A DNA stretch of 64,000 bases, from contig NZ_JAZDRJ010000011.1 of NCBI RefSeq assembly GCF_047501535.1, positions 1 through 64,000 of the forward strand, read 5' to 3'. The notes under the pieces were generated by a model. It was not told the DNA's origin. It ran no database searches and saw only the letters and a program-made list of their open reading frames with translations. Positions 1 to 9,020 of the stretch are shown here, one piece after another (the first letter of the stretch is position 1; the number at the start of each line of letters is the position of its first letter). The position numbers and the translations under genes were made by a program. This DNA is from Yanghanlia sp047501535 (GTDB lineage Bacteria; Pseudomonadota; Gammaproteobacteria; Burkholderiales; Burkholderiaceae_B).

Positions 1-1716
1 GCCTTCGGGCTCTCCCCCCCAGCCCCCATCAGCTTTCAGCACCAGCGCCACCGGTGCCTGGCCTAAATCCTGACTGCTCGCATCATCTTGCGTATAGCGG
101 CCTTGCAGATCAATATGATGGCGAGCGACACCGCCTGCCACATGCCCTTCAAGGCGAACGCCGCCGGGCAGCCCGGGCCAGAAGTCCGCCAGCCGTGCGG
201 CCTGCACGGCGAGCATCAGACGGCTATCGGCAGCACCCAGACCTCCTTCGGTGTGAATGCGGTTGTCTCCCAGGGTAATGTCAAGGTCCAGGCGATGCAA
301 AGCCAGCTCGGACACTCCCGGCGGCAGTAACGGCGCCGTCGGCACGACGGCTACATCGTGCTCTATGGTCGTATGCTTTGTGTCGCTGTGCTCGTTGGCG
401 TCGTGCTCTGCCGCATCGTCAACCGTGACGTCATGCCCCTCGCCCGCTACCTGCGACGGCGTGCCCCAAAAAGAGGCAGGCAAAGTCGCAGCCACCGCCA
501 TTTGGCCAGACAGGGCCTGCTCGTTCCATCGCGAACCCTCATGGAATTCCAGAGAGAAATCCACATCGCGCACCACTTGGGCGGCATTCAACTGCAATTC
601 AAACCGGCTATCAAAACCCAGAACCGCCAGCGGAATGGCTCCCCCCGCCAGATGACCGACATCCAACTTCTCGGCCGCCAACTCGCCCCTTAGTAAGGAT
701 GTGATCGCCGTGCCACTAGGCGCCCCCGCGACGCGTTCTGCCGACTCATGACTCAATGCTTCCCAAGCCGCCTTACCTGTCAGGGAAGACCCATCCGGCA
801 ACACCAAAGCGACTTCTGCCTGACGCAGGGGCATGCCCGCCGTCGGAGCAAGCTCGGCGTTTAAATCCAGCGCCATGCCCTGACCTCCCCCCTTCAAGGA
901 GAGAGAGGCGCTGTCCAGCGACCCTTTAACTTGTGCCATAAGCTGCAACGGGCATGCATCCGCAGCAACGCCAGCCAACACCCCTGCAAGAATGTTTTTA
1001 TGTTCTGGGGCGACGGGCAGAGAAGGCAGCATTTGATGAAAGCACACGGGCGCACCCGGCCTCAACCCGTTAACCGTCACATCGAGGTCGATCTCCCCCG
1101 GCCACGGATGGCTCAGAGCCTGCACATTCGCTTCACCCTCTAGCTGCGCCGAAAGGCTGTCGGTGTCCACCGACAACTGCCGCAGCCATAATTGGCCATG
1201 CTCCGGGCCAAGCGCCAGCCCGGATGCAAAGCGACGCAAGGTCACCGGCAGCGGCTTACCATCCTGCGTCAAAATGAGTTCTGCAAAAGCGATATTGTCA
1301 GCCCTGATGCCAACCGGCAGGCTAGGCATAGAAAACGGCTCGCTCGCCGTATCTTCTTCGGGTTCTTCTGGTGCGCTGTAGAGGTCGACCCAGGCCGTGT
1401 CCACACTCAGGGTACGCACATGCAGTTGCCGGTCTAGCAAACGGCGCCAATCCGCCTCAAGCTCCAGTTGCTCAAGACGCAGCGCCACTCCAGGGAGCTC
1501 AAGCGATACGTCCTCAACCTTCAGGCCGTTCCAGATACTGCCTTCTACCCCCCGTATTTCGCCCTCCATGGCCTCAATAGCGGTGGTTAGCGCCCAACGC
1601 GTTCCCGGTGCTGTCACCAGTACCCACATCAAGAACGCCACCAGCACGAAGACCAATATGACGATCAGGGGACCGGCAACCATGGTGCTGCGACCCAGCC
1701 AGCGAAACACGCGCAT
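1..1716 (-). CDS. tamB: TamB, translocation and assembly module inner-membrane component (partial)
   Basis: This is the N-terminal 572 codons of a large protein that runs off the left edge of the window. It starts at an ATG that shares one base with the TGA of tamA (TGATG), so the two genes are translationally coupled. Residues about 10-35 form one hydrophobic anchor. What follows is the repetitive beta-rich sequence, with AsmA-like phrases such as LEQLELEADW and VRTLSVDTAWVDLYS, expected of the long periplasmic TamB body. In the known family, TamB spans the periplasm and works with TamA in outer-membrane protein insertion and lipid transport. The C-terminal DUF490 region is outside the window. 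The assignment rests on the pairing with tamA and on the overall architecture. Confidence 0.85.
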   Translation of the reverse strand, partial: MRVFRWLGRSTMVAGPLIVILVFVLVAFLMWVLVTAPGTRWALTTAIEAMEGEIRGVEGSIWNGLKVEDVSLELPGVALRLEQLELEADWRRLLDRQLHVRTLSVDTAWVDLYSAPEEPEEDTASEPFSMPSLPVGIRADNIAFAELILTQDGKPLPVTLRRFASGLALGPEHGQLWLRQLSVDTDSLSAQLEGEANVQALSHPWPGEIDLDVTVNGLRPGAPVCFHQMLPSLPVAPEHKNILAGVLAGVAADACPLQLMAQVKGSLDSASLSLKGGGQGMALDLNAELAPTAGMPLRQAEVALVLPDGSSLTGKAAWEALSHESAERVAGAPSGTAITSLLRGELAAEKLDVGHLAGGAIPLAVLGFDSRFELQLNAAQVVRDVDFSLEFHEGSRWNEQALSGQMAVAATLPASFWGTPSQVAGEGHDVTVDDAAEHDANEHSDTKHTTIEHDVAVVPTAPLLPPGVSELALHRLDLDITLGDNRIHTEGGLGAADSRLMLAVQAARLADFWPGLPGGVRLEGHVAGGVARHHIDLQGRYTQDDASSQDLGQAPVALVLKADGGWGGEPEG

Positions 1717-3491
1717 CAGAATGCAATACCCAGAGAAAAGTGAAGGCGCAGACGGCGGTCTTTCTGCCCCCAAGCCAAGTCAAGATAAAACGGCCCAGCC
1801 GGCGTCACAAAGGCAGCGCCCACTCCATAGCCCAGATGCAGATCCATGGCGCCAAAGGATTCCGCCGCGTCGCCCGCATCAATGAAAGTGCTCAGCCCCA
1901 AATGTTCGTTGAAGTAATGAATATATTCCAGACTAGCTACAGCCATGGCGGGCGCGCCATACGTCGCATCACCACGCCGCACGCCAATGCTGTCGTATTT
2001 ATAACCACGGACCGAACGCGCGCCGCCAACGCGGTAGCCGAAATCCTGTGGCAAGCGCTCTGTATCGGACCATACTTTGCCCACCTGGCCGCGCAAGGTC
2101 AGAACATCGCGGCGGCCCACTGTCCACCACTGCTGGCCGCGCAGGCTGGCGCGATAAAAAGGTTCACCTTTATCCAGAGTTACACCCGCACCCACCCCAA
2201 AATCCAGCAAAAACCCTTCGCGCGGGTCGTACTTGGAATCGACGTCACGCCGCAGCCATTGCCAAGTCCCCACCATAGTCGGAACCGTGAAATTTTCGGC
2301 ACCATCAATTTTTGTACTGTCATGCGCGGCCACAAGCGCCCATTGGGTTTCATACTCAACCCTGCTGTCGCCCGCCCCTTTTCTTTCCTGACGCCGCTTC
2401 CAGCCCAAGCCATAACGTTGATTGTCGACACCTTCGACATCATTATGTTCGTAGAGTAAGCCGAAACTGTCCTGATAGCCCTTGATCGTCGGCGGCAGAT
2501 GCACATCAAAAAACGCCCGCTGGTGATGCCTGTTGACGCCAGCGCCCGTTTCTATCGCGACCGGCAAGCCCAGAAATATATTCTGCTGAAACAGAGCTTC
2601 TGCGCCTACCCCGTGATCGCTGTCAACCCCGAGCGAAGAGGTAAAGCGGCGGGCGGGCGATTCGGATACCTGCACACGCACTGGAAGTTCCACTTCGCCA
2701 TTGGGCAGGTCACGGCGGTCGGAGCCTTCCGCATCGAGCGTTACAAACGCGCCCCGAAAGAACCGGGTGGATTGCAGCGCCTGTTGCCAATCGTCCAGAA
2801 GCGCCTGCTCGTACGGATCTCCTTCGGAATACCGCACATAGCGCTCGATCAGGCTGGCAGGCACTCGCCGCAAACCCAGGACTTTCATCGGCCCCATTCG
2901 CACGCGCGGGCCGCTGTCGATTTCCACTGCCAGATCAGCCTTTGCCGCCTCGGCATCAATCGTGGCCTGCGAATGCGTGATGCGGGCAAAATAGAAATCG
3001 CGAGTATTGATTTCATCGAGCAGCGTCGTCTTGGCGCTGCTCCATTGGTCATTGATAAACAGGTCGCCGACCCGTAAAGGCCACGCGCCTCGTGCACGAT
3101 CCAGCCTGTCTTCAAACTCTGGCGTAGCGACTTGCCCCGTAAAGCGCAGGTCCACGTCGCGCACATCAGTGCGCGGCCCCGGCTCGATAATGATGTCCCA
3201 GGTCTCGCCCATGTAGTCCTGGCCAACCTCAAGGGTCACTACCGGCGAAAAATACCCCTGGGTTTCCAGAGCAGAAACGGTGGCGTCATGCGCCCGCCGC
3301 CGCAGGCGCTCGACCTCTCCCCCGTCCTGGTCTTCCGCCAGCCGGGTAATCGCGTCTACGGCTCCATTAATTGCCGCCAGCGCGGCAGGCGGCACGCCGC
3401 CCGGGTCAATAACGACTTCCGGGCGGGTATTCGCACACGTCGCAGTGGACACACCCAGAAATACAAGGAGGCAGGCGGCGCGCTGCAGCAT
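1716..3491 (-). CDS. tamA: TamA, outer-membrane BamA-family assembly factor
   Basis: The protein has 591 residues, the usual length for TamA. A signal peptide covers residues 1 to about 20. A POTRA region follows to about residue 260 (for example GPRTDVRDVDLRFTG and GPMKVLGLRRVPASLIERYV). A 16-strand Omp85 barrel makes up the C-terminal half. The conserved loop-6 motif VRGYKY is near residue 490, and the chain ends in a barrel-like strand (LHFSLGIAF) with a terminal Phe. It partners with TamB, encoded directly downstream with a one-base overlap. The apbC gene ends three bases beyond the start side and lies upstream on the same strand, so all three may be cotranscribed. Confidence 0.93.
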   Translation of the reverse strand: MLQRAACLLVFLGVSTATCANTRPEVVIDPGGVPPAALAAINGAVDAITRLAEDQDGGEVERLRRRAHDATVSALETQGYFSPVVTLEVGQDYMGETWDIIIEPGPRTDVRDVDLRFTGQVATPEFEDRLDRARGAWPLRVGDLFINDQWSSAKTTLLDEINTRDFYFARITHSQATIDAEAAKADLAVEIDSGPRVRMGPMKVLGLRRVPASLIERYVRYSEGDPYEQALLDDWQQALQSTRFFRGAFVTLDAEGSDRRDLPNGEVELPVRVQVSESPARRFTSSLGVDSDHGVGAEALFQQNIFLGLPVAIETGAGVNRHHQRAFFDVHLPPTIKGYQDSFGLLYEHNDVEGVDNQRYGLGWKRRQERKGAGDSRVEYETQWALVAAHDSTKIDGAENFTVPTMVGTWQWLRRDVDSKYDPREGFLLDFGVGAGVTLDKGEPFYRASLRGQQWWTVGRRDVLTLRGQVGKVWSDTERLPQDFGYRVGGARSVRGYKYDSIGVRRGDATYGAPAMAVASLEYIHYFNEHLGLSTFIDAGDAAESFGAMDLHLGYGVGAAFVTPAGPFYLDLAWGQKDRRLRLHFSLGIAF

Positions 3492-3494
3492 GGA

Positions 3495-4580
3495 TCAGAC
3501 CTTACGTGCCACCACCATAGGCGTGAATGCGGAACGATCCAGCGGCAGGGTGGCCACCTGCGCGGCCAGCGCGCGTGCAATGGCGTGATAAGCCTTGGCC
3601 GGCTCACCGTCGGGATCGGCCACCACGGTCGGGGTGCCGGAATCTGTCTGGCTGCGAATGCTCATTTTCAGTGGCAGCGCTCCCAACCAAGGTACATGGT
3701 ATTGGCTGGCCATATCACGCCCGCCATGCTCACCGAAAATGGGCTCTGAATGACCGCAATTCGAGCACACATGGACGGACATATTTTCAACAATTCCCAG
3801 AACCGGCACATTCACCTTCTGGAACATGCGCAGGCCGCGCTTGGCATCGGCCAGAGCAAGGTCTTGCGGCGTGGTGACGATAATGGCGCCCACCAGCGGC
3901 ACTTTCTGTGACATCGTCAGCGCAATATCGCCGGTACCCGGAGGCATGTCGATGATGAGGTAGTCCAGTTCATCCCATTTGGTCTGTTCGAGCAATTGAG
4001 TTAGGGCCTGCACCACCATGGGGCCACGCCAGATGGCGGGGGCGTCTTCATCAATCAGGAAGCCAATGGAGTTAGCCTGAATGCCATGGCCTGTCACGGG
4101 GCCCATCATTTTGTTGTCGATATTGGCGGGACGCTCGGAAACGCCCAACATAATCGGCACACTGGGGCCGTAAATGTCCGCATCCAACAAACCCACGCGC
4201 GCACCTTGACGCGAAAGGGCTAGTGCCACGTTGACTGAGGTCGTGCTTTTACCCACACCGCCCTTGCCGGACGCCACAGCAATGATGTTGCGCACATTGG
4301 GCAAGGGCCGCAGACCCGTCTGTACCGCGTGCGAGGCAATCTTCGTGGCCAGACGGATATCGCCAGGCTCCATGCCTTCGTCGCGCAACGCAGTTTCAAT
4401 TCGTTTCAATAATTCAGGGTCGCCATTGTGTACGGGGTATCCCAGGGGTACAGTTAAAGATACGCGCTGCCCATCAATACGAATGGCGCAGTCTTCGGGC
4501 TTCACGGCCAGCGCCTTGCGGGTATTGGGGTCCAACACCTTTTCCAGGGCAACAGCAACTCGGTCGGGGTTCACAGTCAT
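3495..4580 (-). CDS. apbC: Iron-sulfur cluster carrier ATPase ApbC (Mrp/NBP35 family)
   Basis: This 361-residue cytosolic P-loop ATPase carries and delivers [4Fe-4S] clusters. An MIP18/DUF59-like N-terminal domain covers about residues 1-90. The deviant Walker A motif GKGGVGKST is at residues 105-113, followed by LLDADIYGPS and the DMPPGTGD switch region near 211. The paired cluster ligands are Cys272 and Cys275 (VCSNC). The gene lies upstream of tamA on the same strand and faces away from a small membrane-protein gene. Such a carrier suits a neighbourhood rich in Fe-S enzymes such as aconitase and the formate dehydrogenases, although no direct link can be read from the sequence. Confidence 0.95.
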   Translation of the reverse strand: MTVNPDRVAVALEKVLDPNTRKALAVKPEDCAIRIDGQRVSLTVPLGYPVHNGDPELLKRIETALRDEGMEPGDIRLATKIASHAVQTGLRPLPNVRNIIAVASGKGGVGKSTTSVNVALALSRQGARVGLLDADIYGPSVPIMLGVSERPANIDNKMMGPVTGHGIQANSIGFLIDEDAPAIWRGPMVVQALTQLLEQTKWDELDYLIIDMPPGTGDIALTMSQKVPLVGAIIVTTPQDLALADAKRGLRMFQKVNVPVLGIVENMSVHVCSNCGHSEPIFGEHGGRDMASQYHVPWLGALPLKMSIRSQTDSGTPTVVADPDGEPAKAYHAIARALAAQVATLPLDRSAFTPMVVARKV

Positions 4581-4661
4581 AGAAACGTTTCCTGTTCAGA
4601 ACGGGCTCAAGAATACCGGATCGGGGAACTTTTATCCCAAGAAGGTTTCTCAAACGATACG

Positions 4662-4910
4662 ATGAATACATTTAATCAAATTATCCGCGGCATCCTGTTT
4701 TTCGTCTTGGCCATCTTCGGCATGATAGCGGCCGCCATTTTTATGGTTTCTACCGCTATTGCAGTAGGCCTGCTGTACGTAGTGGCGCGCATCAAGGGTC
4801 GCCCCTTCGGCGTACGGGCTTACTGGGAAGAGCGTCGTCGCCCTTACCAGCCCAAGCAGTCCTTCCGTAACAAAGACGTCACTGACATCGAGATGCGCGA
4901 AATCCCTTAA
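4662..4910 (+). CDS. Small inner-membrane protein of unknown function
   Basis: This 82-residue protein has one long hydrophobic stretch, residues about 8-42 (IIRGILFFVLAIFGMIAAAI and onward), probably a helical hairpin or two short membrane segments. A basic, arginine-rich tail follows (RIKGRPFGVRAYWEERRRPY) and then an acidic end. Base composition and codon use match the flanking genes. It is transcribed divergently from apbC and precedes metG. I do not recognise the family. Clear start and stop codons, plausible topology and the absence of a competing frame support it as a real gene. Confidence 0.6.
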   Translation: MNTFNQIIRGILFFVLAIFGMIAAAIFMVSTAIAVGLLYVVARIKGRPFGVRAYWEERRRPYQPKQSFRNKDVTDIEMREIP

Positions 4911-5031
4911 AACGTTGCGAAACCGTCTGAATACAGGGAAATCGTACACGTCTGGCTAACGGCTGGCAGCTGTTGGCGGCCCGCCGTATTACAAAGAAAA
5001 ACCAACTTCCACGGTTCGTCACACTATAAGG

Positions 5032-5051
5032 GGAGTGCGCTTATTCACTCC
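5032..5051. other. Hairpin in the apbC/metG spacer
   Basis: The arms GGAGTG and CACTCC enclose an eight-base loop about 100 bases upstream of metG. No T-run follows on the plus strand, so it is not an obvious terminator. The rest of the 4911-5149 spacer shows no recognisable RNA or gene. Confidence 0.3.
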
Positions 5052-5149
5052 GCTTGCCCCGCGTTCCGGCCGGGGTATCCCCCCTCCCCGCGCCAGCTTG
5101 GCTAAAATTGGTCCTTTGTCTCTCGTCTTTTGACCTTTTTTCAGCCAAT

Positions 5150-7216
5150 ATGTCCCGAACCCTATTCGTTACCACCGCCCTGCCTTACGCTAACGGCTCC
5201 TTCCATATCGGCCACATCATGGAGTACATCCAGGCCGACATCTGGGTGCGGTCCATGCGAATGGCGGGCCATACGGTGCACTTCGTCGGAGCGGACGACG
5301 CCCACGGCGCACCTATCATGCTTAAGGCGGAAGCCGAAAAAATAACGCCCCAGGAACTGGTCGCCCGCTATGCGGCCGAACGCCCCCAGTATCTCAACGG
5401 CTTTCATATTGCCTTCGACCACTGGCACTCCACTGACTCGCCTGAAAACACAGACCTCTCACAACGGATTTACCGACGGCTGAAAGAAGCCGGGTTCATC
5501 TACACCAAAGAGATCGAACAGTTTTACGACCCAATCAAGGGCATGTTCCTGCCCGACCGCTACGTAAAAGGCGAATGCCCTAAGTGCCACGCGAAAGACC
5601 AGTACGGCGACGCATGCGAAGTTTGCAGCACAGCCTATGCCGCCACAGAACTGATCGAGCCATACTCCACCCTCACCAAAGCCACACCGGTTCTGCGTAG
5701 TTCCGAACACTTTTTCTTTCGCCTGTCCGACCCGCGCTGTGTCGAATTCCTGCGCGAGTGGACAGCGGGCAGCAATGCCAATGGCGACAAGCGCCTGCAA
5801 CCGGAAGTGCTGGCCAAAACCCGGGAATGGGTAGGCGACGCCGACACTGAAGCCAATTTGGCTGACTGGGACATTTCGCGCGACGAGCCTTACTTTGGTA
5901 TTCCCATCCCCGACGCACCAGGCAAATACTTTTACGTCTGGCTGGATGCGCCCGTGGGCTATCTTGCATCGCTTAAAGCCTATTGCGAGAAAACCGGACT
6001 GGATTTCTACGCTTTGCTCGACCCTGAAAGCAACACGGAGCAAGTTCACTTTATCGGCAAGGATATTGTTTATTTCCACGCCCTCTTCTGGCCGGCCATG
6101 CTGAAGTTCGCCGGCCTCAAGACGCCCGATGCACTGAACGTCCATGGCTTTATTACCGTCAGCGGCGAAAAAATGTCCAAGAGCCGCGGCACGGGCATTT
6201 CTCCAATGCGCTACTTGGAAATCGGCATGAACGCCGAGTGGATGCGCTACTACATCACTGCCAAGCTGAATTCCCATGTTGAGGATCTCGACTTCAACCC
6301 GGACGACTTCGTCGCTCGCGTCAACAGCGACTTGATCGGCAAATATGTAAACATCGCCAGCCGTGCCGCCAACTTTATCAATAAGCTGTTCGACGGCAAA
6401 CTGGCGTATCAGGGCGACACCCAGGCCATGCAGGACGAATTCGCAGCGGTGGCCGAACAGGTGCGAGCCGATTTCGAATACCGTGAATATGGCCGCGCCA
6501 TCCGCCGCATCATGGCGCAGGCCGATCTCATCAATCAGGCTTTTGACGCCGCACAACCGTGGGTACTGGCCAAAGGCATTCAAACGGCCGACGACGCCAC
6601 TCGCGCCAAGCTGCAAGACATCTGTTCACGGGCCTTGGCGGGTTTCAAAGCCTTGTCCGTTATGTTGACGCCTGTTCTACCGGTGCTCACCGAGCGTGTC
6701 GCTCAGGAACTTTTCGGTGAAAGCCGCAATTACCAGTGGAGCGATGCCGCAGTACTCCCCACTACCGTCGCCCCGTTCAAACACCTGATGCAGCGCGTCG
6801 ACCCCGCCATGCTCGACCAGCTTTTCGAGCCGCCAGCCGAACCCGTCGTAACACCGGGGGGCGAAGCCATTTCCGACACCATCGACATCAAGGATTTCGC
6901 CAAAATTGACCTGCGCATCGCCCGCATTGTGGCCGCCGAGGAAGTCGAAGGCTCGGACAAGCTGCTGCGCCTCACCCTGGATGTCGGCGAAGGCCGCCAT
7001 CGCCAGGTTTTTTCGGGTATCAAGGCCAGCTATCAGCCTGCCGATCTCGTCGATAAGCTCACTGTAATGGTGGCCAACCTCGCGCCTCGCAAGATGCGCT
7101 TTGGGGTGTCTGAAGGGATGGTGCTGGCAGCCAGCCATGCTGACGAAAAAGCCAACCCTGGCATTTATGTTCTGCACCCTTGGCCTGGCGCTCAGCCGGG
7201 CATGCGTGTCAGTTGA
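5150..7216 (+). CDS. metG: Methionyl-tRNA synthetase
   Basis: This 688-residue class I aminoacyl-tRNA synthetase charges tRNA-Met, including the initiator. The chosen start (MSRTLFVTTALPYANG) is the usual N-terminus of the family. An upstream in-frame ATG at 5054 would add 32 atypical residues. The HIGH motif (HIGH) is at residues 19-22. Zinc-knuckle cysteines follow (GECPKC and ACEVC), and KMSKS is at 341-345. The C-terminal residues from about 585 form the Arc1p/EMAP-like tRNA-binding and dimerisation domain (IDLRIARIVAAEEVEGSDKL), so this is the long, dimeric form. A CDF transporter gene begins 11 bases downstream. Confidence 0.97.
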   Translation: MSRTLFVTTALPYANGSFHIGHIMEYIQADIWVRSMRMAGHTVHFVGADDAHGAPIMLKAEAEKITPQELVARYAAERPQYLNGFHIAFDHWHSTDSPENTDLSQRIYRRLKEAGFIYTKEIEQFYDPIKGMFLPDRYVKGECPKCHAKDQYGDACEVCSTAYAATELIEPYSTLTKATPVLRSSEHFFFRLSDPRCVEFLREWTAGSNANGDKRLQPEVLAKTREWVGDADTEANLADWDISRDEPYFGIPIPDAPGKYFYVWLDAPVGYLASLKAYCEKTGLDFYALLDPESNTEQVHFIGKDIVYFHALFWPAMLKFAGLKTPDALNVHGFITVSGEKMSKSRGTGISPMRYLEIGMNAEWMRYYITAKLNSHVEDLDFNPDDFVARVNSDLIGKYVNIASRAANFINKLFDGKLAYQGDTQAMQDEFAAVAEQVRADFEYREYGRAIRRIMAQADLINQAFDAAQPWVLAKGIQTADDATRAKLQDICSRALAGFKALSVMLTPVLPVLTERVAQELFGESRNYQWSDAAVLPTTVAPFKHLMQRVDPAMLDQLFEPPAEPVVTPGGEAISDTIDIKDFAKIDLRIARIVAAEEVEGSDKLLRLTLDVGEGRHRQVFSGIKASYQPADLVDKLTVMVANLAPRKMRFGVSEGMVLAASHADEKANPGIYVLHPWPGAQPGMRVS

Positions 7217-7227
7217 CCTAGGCTGGT

Positions 7228-8160
7228 ATGCCAATACCAAAAGGTCCGCTCCCGCTGCAAAGTGATCAGGGGCCTGGCGCCGGCGAGCGCCAGGCCGCCG
7301 CATTACGCAGCACTCTGGTGAGCGTGGCTGTCAATACTCTGCTATCCATCGCTCAGTTTTTCATTGGCGTACTGGCCAATTCGGCCGCGCTGGTCGCAGA
7401 TGCCATTCACTCGCTGTCGGACTTGCTGTCCGATTTCATCGTCCTGGTTGCGAACAAACACAGCGCCAAAGCGCCTGACGACCAGCATCCCTACGGGCAC
7501 CACCGCTTTGAAACAGCCGCCTCACTGGCGATTGGCGTCCTGCTCATCATTGTTGGGGTGAGTATGTTGTGGTCGGGCCACCCCAAACTCACAGCGCCCG
7601 AAGCACTGCCGCCAGTACACAAAGTGGCGCTGTTTGCTGCTCTTTTCACCCTGCTGGCCAAGGAACTGCTGTTTCGCTATTTGCTGCGTGTGGGGGAACG
7701 CGTTCGCTCCACCATGCTGGTTGCCAACGCGTGGCATGCTCGCTCAGATGCCGCGTCTTCGTTGATGGTGGCCATTGGCGTCGGCGCCAGCCTGGCCGGG
7801 TTCCCCCTGGCTGACCCACTTGCCGCGTTGATTGTCGGCCTGATGATCACTCGCATGGGTTGGAAATTTTTCATCGAAGCTTTCAACGACCTTATGGACA
7901 GCAGTGTCGACGCGGAAACAGAGATGCGCATACGCACCCTGTTACTCGACACTCCTGGCGTGCTGGGCATACATGGCCTGAAAACACGCAAAATGGGCGA
8001 CATGATCTGGGTTGAGGTCGACCTCGAAATGGACGGCAACCTGACCATACACACGGGTCACGAGATTGCAGCCGAAGCCCGGCGCAGGGTCATGCAGCAG
8101 GAAGCCGTGCTGGATGTCATGACCCACTTCGACCCTGTTTCTTTGGACCCTGAGGCGTAA
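7228..8160 (+). CDS. Cation diffusion facilitator (CDF) metal efflux transporter
   Basis: The protein has 310 residues with about six membrane helices and a C-terminal cytoplasmic domain, the standard CDF layout. Helix 2 carries the metal-site region DAIHSLSDLLSD, followed by the family-typical loop HPYGHHRFE. The fifth-helix region has AWHARSDAASS, which supplies the second HxxxD pair. The C-terminal domain (about 215-305) has the usual alpha-beta fold with histidines in HTGHEIA. CDF proteins export divalent cations such as Zn, Fe, Mn or Co in exchange for protons. The metal cannot be named from the sequence. The 3' end overlaps the convergent AraC-family gene by 44 bases. Confidence 0.9.
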   Translation: MPIPKGPLPLQSDQGPGAGERQAAALRSTLVSVAVNTLLSIAQFFIGVLANSAALVADAIHSLSDLLSDFIVLVANKHSAKAPDDQHPYGHHRFETAASLAIGVLLIIVGVSMLWSGHPKLTAPEALPPVHKVALFAALFTLLAKELLFRYLLRVGERVRSTMLVANAWHARSDAASSLMVAIGVGASLAGFPLADPLAALIVGLMITRMGWKFFIEAFNDLMDSSVDAETEMRIRTLLLDTPGVLGIHGLKTRKMGDMIWVEVDLEMDGNLTIHTGHEIAAEARRRVMQQEAVLDVMTHFDPVSLDPEA

Positions 8161-8947
8161 AACGCCCCGGCGTGACACCAAAGAACTGGCGAAACGCAGC
8201 GATGAAGGACGATGTGGACTCATAACCGCAATCCAGCGCCACATCCGTCACACTATCGCCGCGTTCCAACAGTGGTAACGCACGCAACAGCCGGGCGCGC
8301 AAACGCCAGCGCCGTAAGTTCAAACCTGTCTGCTGCAAGAACTGTCGCTCCAGCGTACGCACCGACACACCCGCGCGGGCGCTCCATTCCTCCATACGTA
8401 AAGGCCGCTCTGGAGACTCAAGAATGGCGCTACAGATATCTCGTAATCTAGGTTCCACGGGCCACGGCAGAGAAAACGCCTCACGGGGCGCCTCGCAAAC
8501 GAGATCAAGCATTACGCTCACCAAACGGCCCTCGGCGCCATCTTCATCATATTCGGCGGGAAGTTGAGAAAAGTGCTGGATCATCTCGCGCAATAGGCCT
8601 GACACTGCCAACACTTGGCACGTGTCACCGACCTCCGAAAGGGCATCGGTGGCTATATACAAACTGCGCATTTCCGTGCCGGGTGAATTGAATACCGCAT
8701 GTTCAACACTGGGCGGCACAAGAATGGCCCATTGCGGCGGCGCCAGAAACCACCCCTCGGCAGTACGAATTTGCAACACGCCGCGGCTGGCATACGACAA
8801 CTGCACCCAGGGGTGGCTATGAGGCTGAGTGGCCTTAGGCTGCGCGATGTCCTCTACCCGGGCATACACCGGGCGGGGCAAGTCGTGCAGCGCCGGCACG
8901 CTTCGATAATGAAGACGGTTCGAGGTTGTCGTTTCAGCGATATTCAT
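8117..8947 (-). CDS. AraC-family transcriptional regulator
   Basis: This 276-residue regulator has an N-terminal cupin-like sensor domain (QPHSHPWVQLSYASRG, then ILVPPSVEHAV) and a C-terminal double helix-turn-helix (WSARAGVSVRTLERQFLQQT, then SVTDVALDCGYESTSSFIAA). It is encoded divergently from the transporter gene at 9021 with a 73-base shared promoter region, so control of that transporter and the following gamma-glutamyltransferase-like gene is a reasonable inference. Its 3' end runs 44 bases into the CDF gene on the opposite strand. The reading frame there ends with a low-complexity polar tail, so the overlap looks genuine rather than a mis-call. Confidence 0.9.
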   Translation of the reverse strand: MNIAETTTSNRLHYRSVPALHDLPRPVYARVEDIAQPKATQPHSHPWVQLSYASRGVLQIRTAEGWFLAPPQWAILVPPSVEHAVFNSPGTEMRSLYIATDALSEVGDTCQVLAVSGLLREMIQHFSQLPAEYDEDGAEGRLVSVMLDLVCEAPREAFSLPWPVEPRLRDICSAILESPERPLRMEEWSARAGVSVRTLERQFLQQTGLNLRRWRLRARLLRALPLLERGDSVTDVALDCGYESTSSFIAAFRQFFGVTPGRFTPQGPKKQGRSGS

Positions 8948-9020
8948 GTGCGCTATGTCGTTAGCACGTAAAACTTGAGCATACTAAAGTGTACGCCTCT
9001 GTCTCTCATCAGGTTTCACC

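Noticed and set aside
5459..6616. A 385-codon open frame antisense to metG.
   Set aside because: It is a mirror frame of a conserved gene, with no domain, no ribosome-binding site logic and low-complexity composition.
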